From assembly GCF_032362555.1 (NCBI RefSeq), contig NC_083506.1, forward strand, positions 4,511,501 through 4,575,500: 64,000 bases of DNA, read 5' to 3'. The position numbers and the translations under genes are program-made. This document shows positions 23,108 through 35,341 of this stretch, one piece after another. Numbering within the stretch: the first letter of the stretch is position 1; each line of letters starts with the position of its first letter. This stretch comes from Amyelois transitella. Taxonomy: Eukaryota > Arthropoda > Insecta > Lepidoptera > Pyralidae. The notes beneath the pieces were generated by a model that did no database searches, was not told where the DNA came from, and saw only the letters and a list, made by a program, of their open reading frames with translations.

Positions 23108-26100
23108 ATGAAACTTCTTTGTGGTTTATCCTTCGTTTTGACAGGTAGGTAATGTGTTTTTTTTATTCAAATACTTACATATTTTTATTACATTACATAT
23201 GGTGAGAATTCATATGATTATATCATCTTTTTTTTAATTTACTGTTGTTGAAAAAGGTTTATCCTGTAAAATATTTTTTATTGGCAATATTCGATATGAT
23301 ATGATGTGAAGAACAAAACGATGTTTGTTAGTTTTCTTTACGTAATTACGCTTTATATTTTTACTTTCCATGCTGATCTGGTCGCCAAGAAAAAACGTAG
23401 TGTGCCAGGTGGCTTCTTTTCCACTTCAGATAACTTATTCCTCTGGGATAGTCAATCAAAGGAAATGTTACCTAATTTCCTTGGGATTCTACTTGTAGGC
23501 GATGGGCTAGCAATCTGTTACTAAATAAATCTCAATTCCATCATTAAGCCATACGGTGGAACGTGGCCGTTCAGCCTTTTCAAGACTTGGCTTGGGTGTT
23601 TGTGTTTATTTTTTCCTCCTTTTCATTATTTTCTTTGACAAAATGATATGACGTTTTTAGTTTGCTCTGCGAGAATTCGAGAGGGCCCATCAAATAGTGA
23701 ACGTTACTTTTACGTCGGAGGCGATGATGATAACAAACTTACTATGATCGATTTAGAGGAACCAGTCGATGAAGAGTTCATTAAAAATTATACAAGTGAC
23801 CCGGATAAAAATGGGTATTGGCTATTTACAAGGTATTATATATTTATTTACTACACGTAGGATGTTAAAGTAACTATTATCCATTTCGTGATAGGCTCCC
23901 ATCTAAAGGTTGCGGTTGTCAAACGGGAATCGCTTCGTATAAAATTTGACATGTCTAATATCTTCGCCCAATCCGAGAACCTGATTATTGGCGCGCCTTG
24001 GGCTTCCCTCTAGAAGTTAGAACTCCTCAAATCTGGAGAACAGTCCGCAATCGGGTTACTGGAGCAGCAGGAGGAGGTATAACCGTATTTTTATTTGTTA
24101 AAAAATATATTATAGTATCGTTGATTTAGTATCTATCTCATATCACCAGTTTTAAACTTGCTTTGGCGCTAGTTCAAACTTATAATTGGCCTATGTACTA
24201 CTCTGTCAAGAAAGTAGCAGGAAAAGATCAATAATACACAAACTGTTTGTTATTCATCCAAATTTATTTTATCACCTTCAAAATATGCTCCTTTAGAAAC
24301 GATACACTTACGCCAACGAATAATCCAATCATCAAAACATTTTTTAAACGCTGTTTCCGGAATTGAGGTCAGTTCTCGCCGCGAATTCTTTTTTATGTCT
24401 TCTACCGATTGAAAACGGGTGCCACGAAGTGGTAATTTGAGTTTAGGAAAAAGAAAAAAGTCGGCTGGAGCCATATCTGGTGAATATGGTGGTTGCTCGA
24501 TGGTATTTGTTGAGTGTTTGGTTAAAAATTCGTTCACAATGATGGCCATGTGCGAAGGTGCATTATCATGGTGCAAAATCCAAGAATTTTCTTTCCACAA
24601 ATCTGGCCTTTTTCGTCGGATTTGCTCTCTTAAACGCCGCATAACACTCAAATAATATTCCTTATTTACCGTTTGACCTTCCGGCAAGAATTCCGAGTGC
24701 ACAACACCGCGATAGTCAAAGAAAACAGTCAACATGACTTTGACTTTTGAACGACTTTGGCGTGGTTTTTTCGGTTTCGGTTCAGTTGGAAGGCGCCACT
24801 CCGAAGCTTGTTGACTAGTTTGCATGTCAAACTCGTAAACCCACGTCTCGTCACCAGTAACAATGCGTTTCATGAATGTTGGGTCGGAATTGACTCGTTC
24901 TAGCATGTCCTCAGCGACTCTCATGCGATTGAGTTTTTGAAAAAAATTCAGGTCTTTTGGGACTAGCCGAGCGGCAACATGTTTCATACCCAAATTATTA
25001 GTTAAAATGGTACGGATCGACTCGTGAGATACAGAAAGTTCGGTGGCTATCTCTCTCAAAGTTGAATGAGGATTTTCAGTCACTATTTCCTTCACTTTTG
25101 CGATGTTAACTTCAGTTGCAGACGTTGATGGCCTACCAGAGCGAGGCAAATCTTCCATCACATCTCGACCGCTTTTGAACGCTTTGTACCACTCATTAGC
25201 ACGAGTTTTTGATAAAGTCGATTCACCGTAAGCCTTCTGTAACATTTTCAGTGACTCCGAACACGATATTCCATTGGCAATGCAAAATTTAAGACAAACT
25301 CTTTGTTCGATGTTTTTATCCATTATGAAATTAGCAATACACACTAGATATGATATAACTAAAAATAGCACTGTATTTAATGTAAACAACAGATGCAACT
25401 CAAACTCCGCGCCAAAATGGAAAACAGTTGTGCCAATCTAACAACAACAAAAAAAACAAAAATTTGAATTTGGAACCATAAATAAATAATCCATTCCCGA
25501 TACTTTTCTGACTGAATGTATGTATCTCCAAAATAATGCTACAAAAGGTAGGTACAAAAGAATTACATTTACACTCTCATTGTTCTAATTAAATTAAATC
25601 TAATTTATATCGATATGAAGTAATATCATAATTGATTAAATCACTGAATTCTGTTCACAGAGCAAATCCATTGACTCCACAAATTTTAAAGTATAATGAC
25701 ACTAATAGTGTTAAACATTCAAACTTGGATAAAAATAAGATAACCGTTGTCTTGGTACATGGTTGGAGAGGAAGTTGCACTAATGAATTCAGCACTATGC
25801 TCACAGAAGGTATATTTATTTTTATTGATGCTACATAAGACACATATATTTTTTACATTCGGCCAGTAATTGTCAAATTGGATTGAAGAGTTCCATCGAT
25901 TTGTCCAAGGTCCTATTAAGATTTTACGTACTCGTAATAAATATAAGATTATTTTAGGACTAAATCGGTTATAATTGGCCGAGTGATTGTGTAAGATCTT
26001 CGAGTCTAGCGATAACTGGCTACTCGTATGTGTATTTTTGTCGTAATGTAACGTAAACTCAAAACTGATACAAGATAAACTCAAGTAGTCTAACGGTTGT

Positions 26101-28186
26101 CTTTCTTGTTGTTTAGTGTTTTTCAAGGCAACATTAGCTACAATGTACATAATATTTTTTGTTATGATCTCTACTAAGTACTTACATGTGTTACAGTTAA
26201 TGTATGTATCAGTCAACTTTCGCCGCGAAAGTAGTCCTCGGAAACACTTAAAACTTTTTACAAAATTGTGAATATCTCAAAAACTACTAAAACGATTTTG
26301 ATCTGAAAATGATTATTTACAGATTATCCTACACATATTAAATTTCATCAATATCAGACCAATTTTCGGAAGTTGTAAACATAAAAGTTTTTTGGTAGAC
26401 CTTACTTGCTTCACTTGCTTGTTCAAACGATCTCACCTACCAGTTTCATGCATGATCATCTAAAGTGGGTTTACAATATGTCAAATACTTGAAGTATTTT
26501 TTAAATTATTTTTTTAAATTAGTTCTCGCAAATAAGCATACAGATGTAGCTTAGGAATTCGTTTTATATATATATATATATATTTGTGATATGTTCTGAA
26601 TAACAGAGTATAAATTTGAAAATTTTCAAGCCTTCCTTCAAGACCAAGATGTAAACGTCATTGTAATGGATTGGAGCGCCTTGGCTGGACAAAATTATGT
26701 TACGGCGGCGAAAGGGACGCCGGGCACGGGGCGTTGCCTAGGCCAGTTTGTCAATTGGTTGGCCAGTCTTGGCGCAGTGCGGTATGAGACAATGCACATC
26801 GTGGGGTTTAGTCTCGGTGGACATCTGGTGGGTAATGCCGGTAAAGAAACAGGTGGGAGAGTCCAGAGAATAACAGGTATTACTTCCATAATTTCAACTG
26901 TACTAATATCATGAATGTGTTAAAGACTGACTGTCCGATGACATTTGTTTTGATGAATTATTGTATGAATAGCTATAATTAAGCGAGGTTACTCTTTTTT
27001 CGAAAATTCGTACGGCAATTAGTAAACGGTAGGTACGCGGGCTACGGGTAAAAGCTAAAAAAATATAAAGACAATAAATTTAAATCTCATAATTTCGCGT
27101 CAGCCCAGTTTATTTTTCCCTTGTGGATTTCGGGATTCTCTAGACAAAATTCTTTATTTGGTACCTAAATTAAATGTGATATTAATATGCTCCGCGTTAT
27201 ATTTAATGGAATAAGTTTAAAAAATTAATTACATTATTATTGATTGCCAGGTTTCTATACCATAAAATTTCATCAAAACTAATTGTTTGCAGCTTTGGAC
27301 CCGGCCGGTCCGGGATGGAACCTTTGTCCTGAACGCCTCAACAAAACAGATGGCCAATACGTTGAGGCCATACATACGTCACTTTTCACTGGACTCTTTG
27401 CACCAATTGGTTACGCCGATTTCTATCCCAACGGGGGAATAATCCAGCCAGGATGTGTCTCAGATATTTGTGGTCATAGTCGATCATACCAGCTAATGGC
27501 TGCTTCTATAAAATTCAACCATTTTGAGTCAAGAGAATGCGGGAGTATTATTAACGTGGAATTAGATTTGTGCGCCGAACCTATAGAATTCATGGGCAAT
27601 AGTTATTTGAGACCAAAAAGGTAACTAAAACATAATTAAATACAAAGCCAGATATATTAATAGATTATTGCAAGGTTTTTACGCATATAAGATAGAGTTT
27701 TAGTTATGTAGTAGTATGTGATAAAAAACGAGTAAGTAAAAAATCGATAAAGTAATTCACATCTTGGTACTTATTCAGAAAAAAAAATTCGCCTAAAGTT
27801 GTTTATAACTGAAAAATAAAGACTGTACAATATAACACTGTAGGTACAAATGTACATATGCTACCGTATTACGGGTAAGTTTGCAAAATTTTCAAAAGAA
27901 AAATTATTTTATTACTATATATTATTTCTTGTAACTGTGTAAATTTCTGTGCAATGAAGATATTACAAACAAAAATACGTATCAGAGTATCGGTGACGAG
28001 ATTAAAGGTGAAGAGGTAACTAATATAAAAAAAAATATGTATATACAAAGTTGTCTTCGCATTTAAAACACTAGTTAGGAAATTGGAAATTATAATTTTT
28101 TGTCCTTTTTTTGCAGTCCTGGATTATTTAGAGTGAATACTAAAGGAACTTATCCATATGTAGTTTCCGATTTACCGTCCTTATAA
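23108..28186 (+). CDS. Lipase 6: diverged secreted pancreatic-type lipase
   Basis: Six exons: 23108-23144, 23661-23832, 25661-25809, 26631-26876, 27293-27620, 28117-28186 (1002 nt, 333 residues). The signal peptide starts MKLLCGLSFVLT. Exon 3 of the paralogues (395 nt) is here split 149+246 nt, summing exactly to 395, with the extra intron in phase 1 just before FLQDQDVNVIVMDWS. Catalytic residues are complete: Ser180 in GFSLGGH, Asp204 in ALDPAGP, His263 in CGHSRSY. The N-terminal exon is strongly diverged and acidic, and the C-terminus is about eight residues longer. The intron at 23833-25660 holds a mariner and SINE-like sequence. AATAAA at 28224-28229. Probably an active enzyme with a distinct role; substrate unknown. 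Confidence 0.88.
23365..23600 (+). repeat. Degraded RTE-like repeat in lipase 6 intron 1
   Basis: Contains TAGGCGATGGGCTAGCAATC and CATTAAGCCATACGGTGGAA blocks of the consensus; the left part is poorly conserved. Confidence 0.5.
24201..25518 (-). mobile_element. mariner transposon with complete transposase frame
   Basis: About 1.32 kb, the usual mariner size, within an intron of lipase 6. The ends are imperfect inverted repeats (left CTGTCAAGAAAGTAGCAGGA; right read in reverse CAGTCAGAAAAGTATCGGGA). TA dinucleotides lie at 24199-24200 and 25519-25520, though the exact boundaries are approximate. The single frame encodes the transposase given separately. It entered next to a SINE-like stretch (about 24105-24195) related to 49866-49955. 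Confidence 0.8.
24250..25323 (-). CDS. mariner transposase (DD34D)
   Basis: 357 codons without interruption, starting MDKNIEQRVCLKFC, the usual mariner N-terminus; an upstream in-frame Met at 25398 would add 25 hydrophobic residues and is less likely. The N-terminal half holds the paired helix-turn-helix DNA-binding region. RLVPKDL occupies the place of the WVPHEL linker. The catalytic triad is Asp158 (VTGDETW), Asp253 (HHDNAPSH) and Asp288 (MAPADFF), with 34 residues between the last two: the DD34D mariner signature. YSPDMAPADFFLFP is conserved. The protein would cut and paste its own element at TA sites. Being uninterrupted, it may be recent, but host repression and activity cannot be judged. 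Confidence 0.92.
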   Translation of the reverse strand: MDKNIEQRVCLKFCIANGISCSESLKMLQKAYGESTLSKTRANEWYKAFKSGRDVMEDLPRSGRPSTSATEVNIAKVKEIVTENPHSTLREIATELSVSHESIRTILTNNLGMKHVAARLVPKDLNFFQKLNRMRVAEDMLERVNSDPTFMKRIVTGDETWVYEFDMQTSQQASEWRLPTEPKPKKPRQSRSKVKVMLTVFFDYRGVVHSEFLPEGQTVNKEYYLSVMRRLREQIRRKRPDLWKENSWILHHDNAPSHMAIIVNEFLTKHSTNTIEQPPYSPDMAPADFFLFPKLKLPLRGTRFQSVEDIKKNSRRELTSIPETAFKKCFDDWIIRWRKCIVSKGAYFEGDKINLDE

Positions 28187-28642
28187 ATGGTTAATTTGAA
28201 GGATATACCCCCATGAGTAAATCAATAAAATTATAAGAACTGACAAAGAAAAAGAAATACCGAATAAGCCTGTCCTATTTCACAAATTTCGATGAATTGA
28301 GTTGTGCTTGAATTGGTACATAAATGTATATGGATTAAATATTGTTTTATAATAAAAAAATCTTAAAAATTGTCTTTGGTTTATTTAAGTCTACGTATTA
28401 TTTAATTGTAGATCATTTTCCTGAAACAAAATTGAAATTATTATATTTATAAATATGAATTGACACTGTTTCACAAAATTAAAACGCAATGTAAAAATAT
28501 GTCTGAAGTCATCATCAAGCACAAGCTTTTTAGTAGATTGCAGAAGCTTCTGTTATTTGTTTCGCTTTAGCCACTATTGAAAGTACTGTTTTGCTTTATT
28601 TGGTAACTTTGTAATTATATACATACAAACATATAGTCACGT
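28187..28642. other. Tail-to-tail spacer between lipase 6 and the SLC5 gene
   Basis: Lipase 6's AATAAA (28224-28229) and a minus-strand AATAAA (TTTATT at 28596-28601 on the top strand) lie in this 456-bp stretch, giving two converging transcripts with little room between them. No other gene. Confidence 0.55.
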
Positions 28643-28771
28643 CTATATCTCATGCGGGATAGACAGAGCCAACCGTTTTGAAAAGACTAATATGCCACGT
28701 TCAGCTGTTGGCTTAATGATGGAAATCCTAGGGCCTAAAAAGAGTCTCAAGTTTATAGGCCTATCACTAAA
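28620..28771 (-). repeat. RTE-like repeat overlapping the last SLC5 exon
   Basis: The top strand reads ATAGTCACGTCTATATCTC...GAGCCAACCGTTTTG...CAGCTGTTGGCTTAATGAT...AAGTTTATAGGCCTATCAC, matching the consensus of other copies such as 61974-62231. The central TGCTAGCCCATCGCC block is lost. Confidence 0.65.
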
Positions 28772-31700
28772 TGTAAATAATATTGTTCTCACCCTTTTCT
28801 TCTTCTTGATCCATGTCCTTAGTATAGGCGCGAATAGTCTTTCGTCCCGATGCGTTTGTCTGGACGTTACTAGTAGACTAGCAGCGCACGCTACTAAAAC
28901 AGTAATAATGCAGCCAAACGCCGTCACCCATAAGTATGAGATACGATACAAGTAAGGTATTTCGCTGAAAATTAAATTATATGGTAAGTACCTACCACAT
29001 ATTTCTATAAGTATATAAAATCACGCCTAGTTATATATATACTTTTACCGTTTCATTCCCATTCATAACTCCCTCCATGTAAGTTGGTCGGTTAAGCATA
29101 CTCTGACATTTGTAGTAATCGATCCACTGAAATTTTCCCCATTGTGTATTTTTTTTAACGAATGGCTTAGAACATCAAATACACATAAAGTTTGATACAT
29201 AACGGAAGGACTGTTATCAAAATAAACTAAAAATTAGGCATCTGAGGTTCGAAAGTACATGCACAGTAGTTTACAGCATGTAAAAAAATGAACTTGAAAA
29301 TAAAGCAAAATATAAACAAATATAAAATAAGTGTTACCTGCTCATATCTTCTATATTATTCGCAGGCTGTTCAAAGACATAAGTGCAGTTATGTGTAAAC
29401 CTTTCTTTCTCTTTAAAACGGAGTAGGCCTTTGGCTTGGGCCAGTTGTGACTGAGCAACCAGCCACCAGGCTGATATTAAACCAGAAATTCCACCAATCA
29501 ATGCACTCTAAAATATAATCATACATGTAATCACTTCAATTTCCCTAACAGCGTAGATAGTCTTGAAACGACTCAAAGGTCACGTTCAGCTGTACAGCTT
29601 AATGTTGGCATTCAGATTCAAATAGTACGAAATATATTAATAGCCGGGAGTAACGTCAGGAGAAAAAAGAAAAATTACCTTAATTGAGTTGAGGCTGTAT
29701 GTACATATACGAGTATAATGTACGTACATCGCTTGATAATGCATAATTATGTCAGTGAGATGATCTGTTTACATTTACAGCTTGCTCATAATAAACGGAG
29801 AACAAGGCAAACAAATCAAAACTTTAATCAAGGAAAAAGCTGATAAACTTGAAATTTTTCTTGTAGGTGATGGGCTAGCAATCTGTCACTATTTTAATCT
29901 CAATTCCATGATTATGCCATTCAGCTGAGTGTTGCCTCAGTCCTGGAGACCTATGGCTTTGTGTCTTAAAGGATAAAGACGTAATTATAAGTATGCAACT
30001 CTTTTAGTGGGAATTTTAAACAGAAAAGAATACCAACCGTTGAATTCATAAAAGGTAGGAATAATCCCATAAGAAAAATACCAGCGAGAGGTCCCATGGA
30101 TGCCGAAGAAAGGCTCATAGTAAGTTGTAGTACTGACCCTAATTTTTCTACCACGAATACTAAAGCTGTAAAGTCAAAATTTTCATATCCATTATTTTTA
30201 GAGTTCCTTACATATATTAAAGTTACATAACTTAAATAGAGTATGGCCGTAGATCCCTTAAGAATATCGGGACATTCATCTTAGTGCACTCTTTGACCAC
30301 ATAAGAAACCTTCAGGCCAAATTTGAAATCTTTAGACCCAGTAATTTAGCAGGCATTTAGTCAGCCTCTCAGGAAGTTTGTTGGGTCAGGAATATTCTTT
30401 TTTAATTTAATTAAATAAAAAAATATTAAAGCTAATCTATTTTTTGAACTTGTTTGACCTTTGCAAGAGATCGTGGTAAGTAAGATGTAATAAAGAAAGA
30501 TGTTGTCTCTGCCTACCCCTCCGGGAAAGAGGCGTGATTTAATGTTATGTTAATGTTATGATCTTAAGAATTTGTTCCGTATATATCTATGAATTTATAA
30601 AAAATCAAAACAGATAAACGTGAAATTAGATTAAGGTCAAGTAGTTTTGGAACTACTTATTTGGAACTTATTAATGATATACATCGTAAACATTAGATTT
30701 TATCTAACTAACCTACACAAATGAATCCCAAAATAACAACTACTGCTCTCACAAGAATCTGTGTTTGCTTTTGGGTTGGTTTCTTGAAGAACGGCTTCCA
30801 GAAATCTTCCAATACCACAGCTGACATTGAATTGAGTCCAGTGGACAAGGAACTGCAAAAATAGTATTAAAATAGTAATTTTACATTTTGGACTTTTAAT
30901 GCCATGAGGTTCTTAGCACTTTAGAACAGGACCTCTCCATCTCTTTCCCATAGATGATGGTAAAAGCAACTATGGGATCGGTTAATTATCTTGGGATTCT
31001 TCTTTTAGGCAATGGGCTAGCAACCTGTCACTATTTGAATCTCAATTCTATTATCAAGCCATACACCTGAGTCTTTTCAAGACTGTTGGCGCTGTCTACC
31101 CTGTATGGGATAAAAAGTGATTATATGTATGTATGGACTTCGAGATATCAATGTTAGCCATCTGAATTTAAATTGTAATTCATATATTTGGAAAAAAAAT
31201 GTCACTTGAAGAAGTCATGATGTGATTTTTAATGTAGGTTGGCTCCCATGCACGTTTGAAGGCGTTGCCTTTTGTTTTAACGTTCAAAGACCAAGGAGGT
31301 TTGCCTTCGTTGGTCCGGTATATTATGTACGCGGCTTTAGAAATGTACATACCTTAATGCTGCACTAAACACACCGGCGACAAATATCCCAGGCATTCCC
31401 TTCCACTCAGAAAGGAGATCCATTACCAGCAATGGTAGGATCTGGTCCTTCGCAAGAGCCAACTTCGAGTTAAGAGGGTCGCAGTCGTAATACCTAGCGA
31501 AGGCCACTAGACCGCTGAATGCACATATGAACACTATTGTAGTTATTCCACCGAGAAAACCCCAAACGGCTCTGAAATTTAATAAAAAGAAATACAGTTC
31601 AAAATTTCTTCCTTCTTTTTTTAAATAATCTTTTGTTAGTCATCATTATCCAAAGTGATTTAATTGTACTATTCTTGTTACCAAATTAATATTTTTACTT

Positions 31701-34700
31701 TTAAAAAATTACCTTCTAGACTGTTTCAAGTCGGGCAAAGATAAGAACCTTTGCATCATTGACTGATTGACTGCGATGTTTCCGATCCAATAGAACGTGG
31801 ATCCTATGGACACTGACCATATCGAATGCCTTTCTGTCAAGTCGAACGAGAACCTATCATGAAAAGATTTTACAAGAATAACAACGTCATTTGGTTTCCG
31901 CCATTTTGGAATAGGACCCCTTCATCTCTTTGTCGTGGATGTTATAATGGAAATTTTATTATTTATAATAAAAATATATATGGAGTAAGGCTTTATAAAG
32001 TTAAGACCTGCATATACGAGTAGCATGTATTTTACTTGTTGCGAATATATTTAACTACAGAACTGCAGTTATATAATTAAGTTATAATGTTAATAAAATG
32101 ACTTGTGTAAAACTTAATAGAATGTTGGAAAAGGAAGGCGTAATTTTCCGTTATAGGCGACTAAGGGAACAGCTTATAAACTCGGGATTTTTCTTGTAGA
32201 CGATGAGCTATCAACCTGTCACTATTTGAATCACAGTTCCATTTTTAGACGGAAAAGCTGAACGTAACCTTTCAGTTTTTTTTTAAACTGTTGGCTCTGT
32301 CCACCCCGTAAGGGACATAGACGTGATTATTGTATGTATGTAGATTTTTCGTTAGGTGCAACTATTTATAAAATATGATAACTTACGTAGGTAATTCTAT
32401 ACGACTTGTATTCCAGTTTTTCAATATCACTTCGTCGAACCCCCCTACCATGAAAGAACCTTTAATATTAACGAGGATCATCGCTCCCACCATAATAACG
32501 GTTTGAATCACGTCTGTCCACACCACAGCTTTGAGGCCACCCTGTTAATTCAATATACATATCAATCAATACAATACTACAATCGTAATTCGCTCAATAA
32601 TTACGATTGTAGTTATCAGTCCCAATCCCAACTAATATTGTAAATGCGAAAGTAAATATTTCTTATAACTCGTTATAATTGAACCAATGAACTTGACTGC
32701 GTGAGATTTCCATGAAACACTAGATTGTCTATCTGATGTTTTCCATTATTTACATAAAGATGTCTTGGCAGAAAATGTTTTTAGCATTATATAGCTCTAT
32801 TTAGAGTCCACCAGCTTTTGTTAATTTAAGGATCAATAAATCTTAAATAAATTGTAGATAAATGAAAAAGGAACTTAATGCATGTTGTAGTTAAGAAGGT
32901 AATATTGCCATATCTTACAAAAACCACAGTTTTATTATGAAAAGCAAACAGTAAACTGAAATACCTTAAGTATATAAAAGAGCACGTGACTAATTGACTG
33001 ATATGTCAAGGCACAGCTTAAACCGTAGGCTCTAATTATTACCATAGGATTTAGTATATTTGAAATTTAGCAAGTAGGTAGCTTTTTTACGTAATCTAGG
33101 GGTGTACTTAGAGAGAAATCCCGCGGGAAATATCGCGGGTACGGAAATAAACGAGATTTTTCGATTTACATACTCTTATGTTCGTGTGCAATATAGTTTA
33201 AATTACCTACATAAAGTAAAACTCACCAAACACGTGTAAAATATGCACACGAAACAAACTATAGGGGTTATTACGTGGATGTTCACACCAGTTACTGAAA
33301 AATAAACATACTTTTATTTATATTCAGTTACCAAACAGTTATTCATATGTTAAAGTACCGACAAAGGAAGCTTAAATGTGTTTTATTGTCAAGAATAGTC
33401 TTTTCATCGCCTTCTCCTGGTGCCTCTATTTTTAGCGATCTTATGTTGTGTTTTCACAAAAAAAAAGAACAGAAATATTCATACAACATGAAAAAAAACA
33501 GAAAAATTCTATAGAGGACGCTTCACTTAACTTCATCGACAAGAGATAGCTCTTAAATATATGAAGAAAAAAGCTTATGTTGTATTTTATTATTAAATCC
33601 TGTCCACTATTATGTACCTTTTTCCTCCGTCATTTCATAAAACTTCTTTTAAAGTTGTTGGTCACTAATTTCAAGACATGCACGAACTAACCTTGATTGA
33701 AGGCCAAAGCTGGTACATAAATGACGATTGGGAGCCATGCCATCTGGAAATAAAATGTATTTTTACAAAATATATACTTACTAAGTTGAAGTACGCATAT
33801 TTTTTTTTCAAAAAATAACTTACCAGGTATACACTGAATATAACGGATCCGAAAACTCTGAGTCGTTTATCATAACGGAGTTCTAAATACTGAAAAATAC
33901 CAAAATTGGATTTAGTTTAATAATATCAGTACTTACCTATGACTTGATTTTTAATATTTGCTATGAACATAAAAAGGTAGTAATACAGCTTGATTGTAAG
34001 CAGTTAATATAATCTAAGGACGTCTGCAACACCACCAACACTTGCGCTGCTGTTTTTAAAGGAATTTCCCTGCGACACCAGTATTATAGGTACATTGAAA
34101 AAATAAGCCGTAAAATAATAAGGGAATTGTCAATATGATAGTGTGTTTGTCGGTCTTTCACGCGCCAAAACCACTAAACCTATTTCTATTTCCTCGAAAG
34201 CTACTTTTCATGCGCCGCGGGCGAAAGCTAGTTGGAAATAATAACGTAGGAATACGCTTGAGACGATTTCTTGGTAAAACCCAAGGTAAAATCTGTCACG
34301 GAGCGATGTCACGGGAATGAATAATAATATGTTACCTCATAAGCTGAAGTCAATTTCAACTCGTGTAGTACTGGGAGGAATGTGTGGAAGATGATCACAG
34401 ACATCAGAGCCGCTCCAGTGAGGAAGAACAGGTATGATGTGCCATAAATATACATCTCCGTCGGGGTGCCGAGCAGGGATATTCCAGAAATGAAACTGTA
34501 ACCATCAATCAATATATTATAGATAAAAGATTTTGTATTTTTGTTTGTAACGAATAAAGTCAAGACTTTTGGAATGAAAAATATAGCTTATATTAAGCTA
34601 CATTTTTTCAGTGGGGGTGATATGTGATTTGAAAAACAGCAGGGTTTGGAGGTTTGACCAAGTAAATAAAGTGTATTTACAGGGAAATTCGTCATGTGGT

Positions 34701-35341
34701 TTTGGTGCTAACTTAGACAGGATTTCTCGAAACTCCAGGTGCGTAAATTCGACGGGATTTTAAAGCCCCGGGCGTGGTTTAGTTAATATATGACATTGAT
34801 ATTGATATTTAAGTGGAATGAGGGTATGACCAGGCCGATTGTTTAGATGCCGACCTGTTTGGTGCAGTGGTGGTGTGTCTGCCCTTGAACTTAGATTCCG
34901 TATTCGATACTGATATAGGTATTACCTATATTGTTAACAATACTAATACTCACAGTATTGGGTACAAGGTATAAATTATATTGACGTCAAATATTACTTT
35001 TACAGCTTCTATTACCGCTTCAAAAGCGCAGATGTAGAAGAAGCATCGAACCACTCATATTAAAGCAATCAGAAATATGATGAGAGAAAGAGAGGACTTC
35101 AATTAAAACTTCTTTATTGCTTTCCATACCTGGCTACCAGAGAAAAGCAGACTGGAACCAACTTCATATTCCTCCCACCCATCAAGTAATCCTGAGTAGA
35201 CTTCTGCTTCTTCACAAACCCAAAGTAAATACCAATTCCGCCACATATTGTCAACATCACAACGAACACTGAATAATCTATCCATGAGAAATGCTGAAAA
35301 GATTTTCTAATGATCGAAACATCAACTTTTTCTTCAGACAT
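28643..35341 (-). CDS. SLC5-family transporter (sodium-coupled monocarboxylate transporter-like)
   Basis: Twelve exons in transcript order: 35341-35130, 34495-34336, 33889-33824, 33743-33692, 33294-33227, 32541-32387, 31853-31713, 31571-31353, 30852-30713, 30165-30038, 29507-29338, 28964-28643; 1833 nt, 610 residues, usual for SLC5A8/SLC5A6-like proteins. All junctions are GT-AG and keep frame. Family landmarks: DYLMGGRNM, SLVASFISGISLLGTPTE, LTSAYEYLELRYDKRLR, GGLKAVVWTDVIQ, FYWIGNIAVNQSMMQR, KDQILPLLVMDLL, GIFVAGVFSAALSSLSTGLNS and LQLTMSLSSASMGPLAG. These mark a sodium/solute symporter of the LeuT fold with about 13 membrane helices in the plasma membrane. Substrate (monocarboxylates, vitamins or other) is not determined. 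The final ~41 residues derive from an RTE-like repeat; a splice at AAAAGG|GTGAGA in the last exon is an alternative end. Confidence 0.9.
29520..29640 (-). repeat. RTE-like fragment in SLC5 intron
   Basis: Degraded reverse copy (GTAATCACTTCAATTTCCC...GGTCACGTTCAGCTG...AGATTCAAATAGTA). Confidence 0.5.
30924..31135 (+). repeat. RTE-like 3'-end repeat in SLC5 intron
   Basis: Forward copy with AGGACCTCTCCATCTCTTTC, AATGGGCTAGCAACCTGTCA and a TTATATGTATGTATG tail. Further forward pieces lie at about 29855-29995 and 32125-32345 in other introns of the same gene. Confidence 0.6.
34130..34231 (+). mobile_element. Helitron-like 3' end in SLC5 intron
   Basis: Ends CGCCGCGGGCGAAAGCTAG followed by T, with a hairpin-capable GC stretch just inside; the upstream part (GTGTTTGTCGGTCTTTCACG) resembles the Lepidoptera Helitron body. 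Only about 100 bp are recognisable. Confidence 0.45.

Noticed and set aside
28692-28955. 87-codon plus-strand frame opposite the last SLC5 exon
   Set aside because: Antisense of the transporter exon and repeat; no support of its own.
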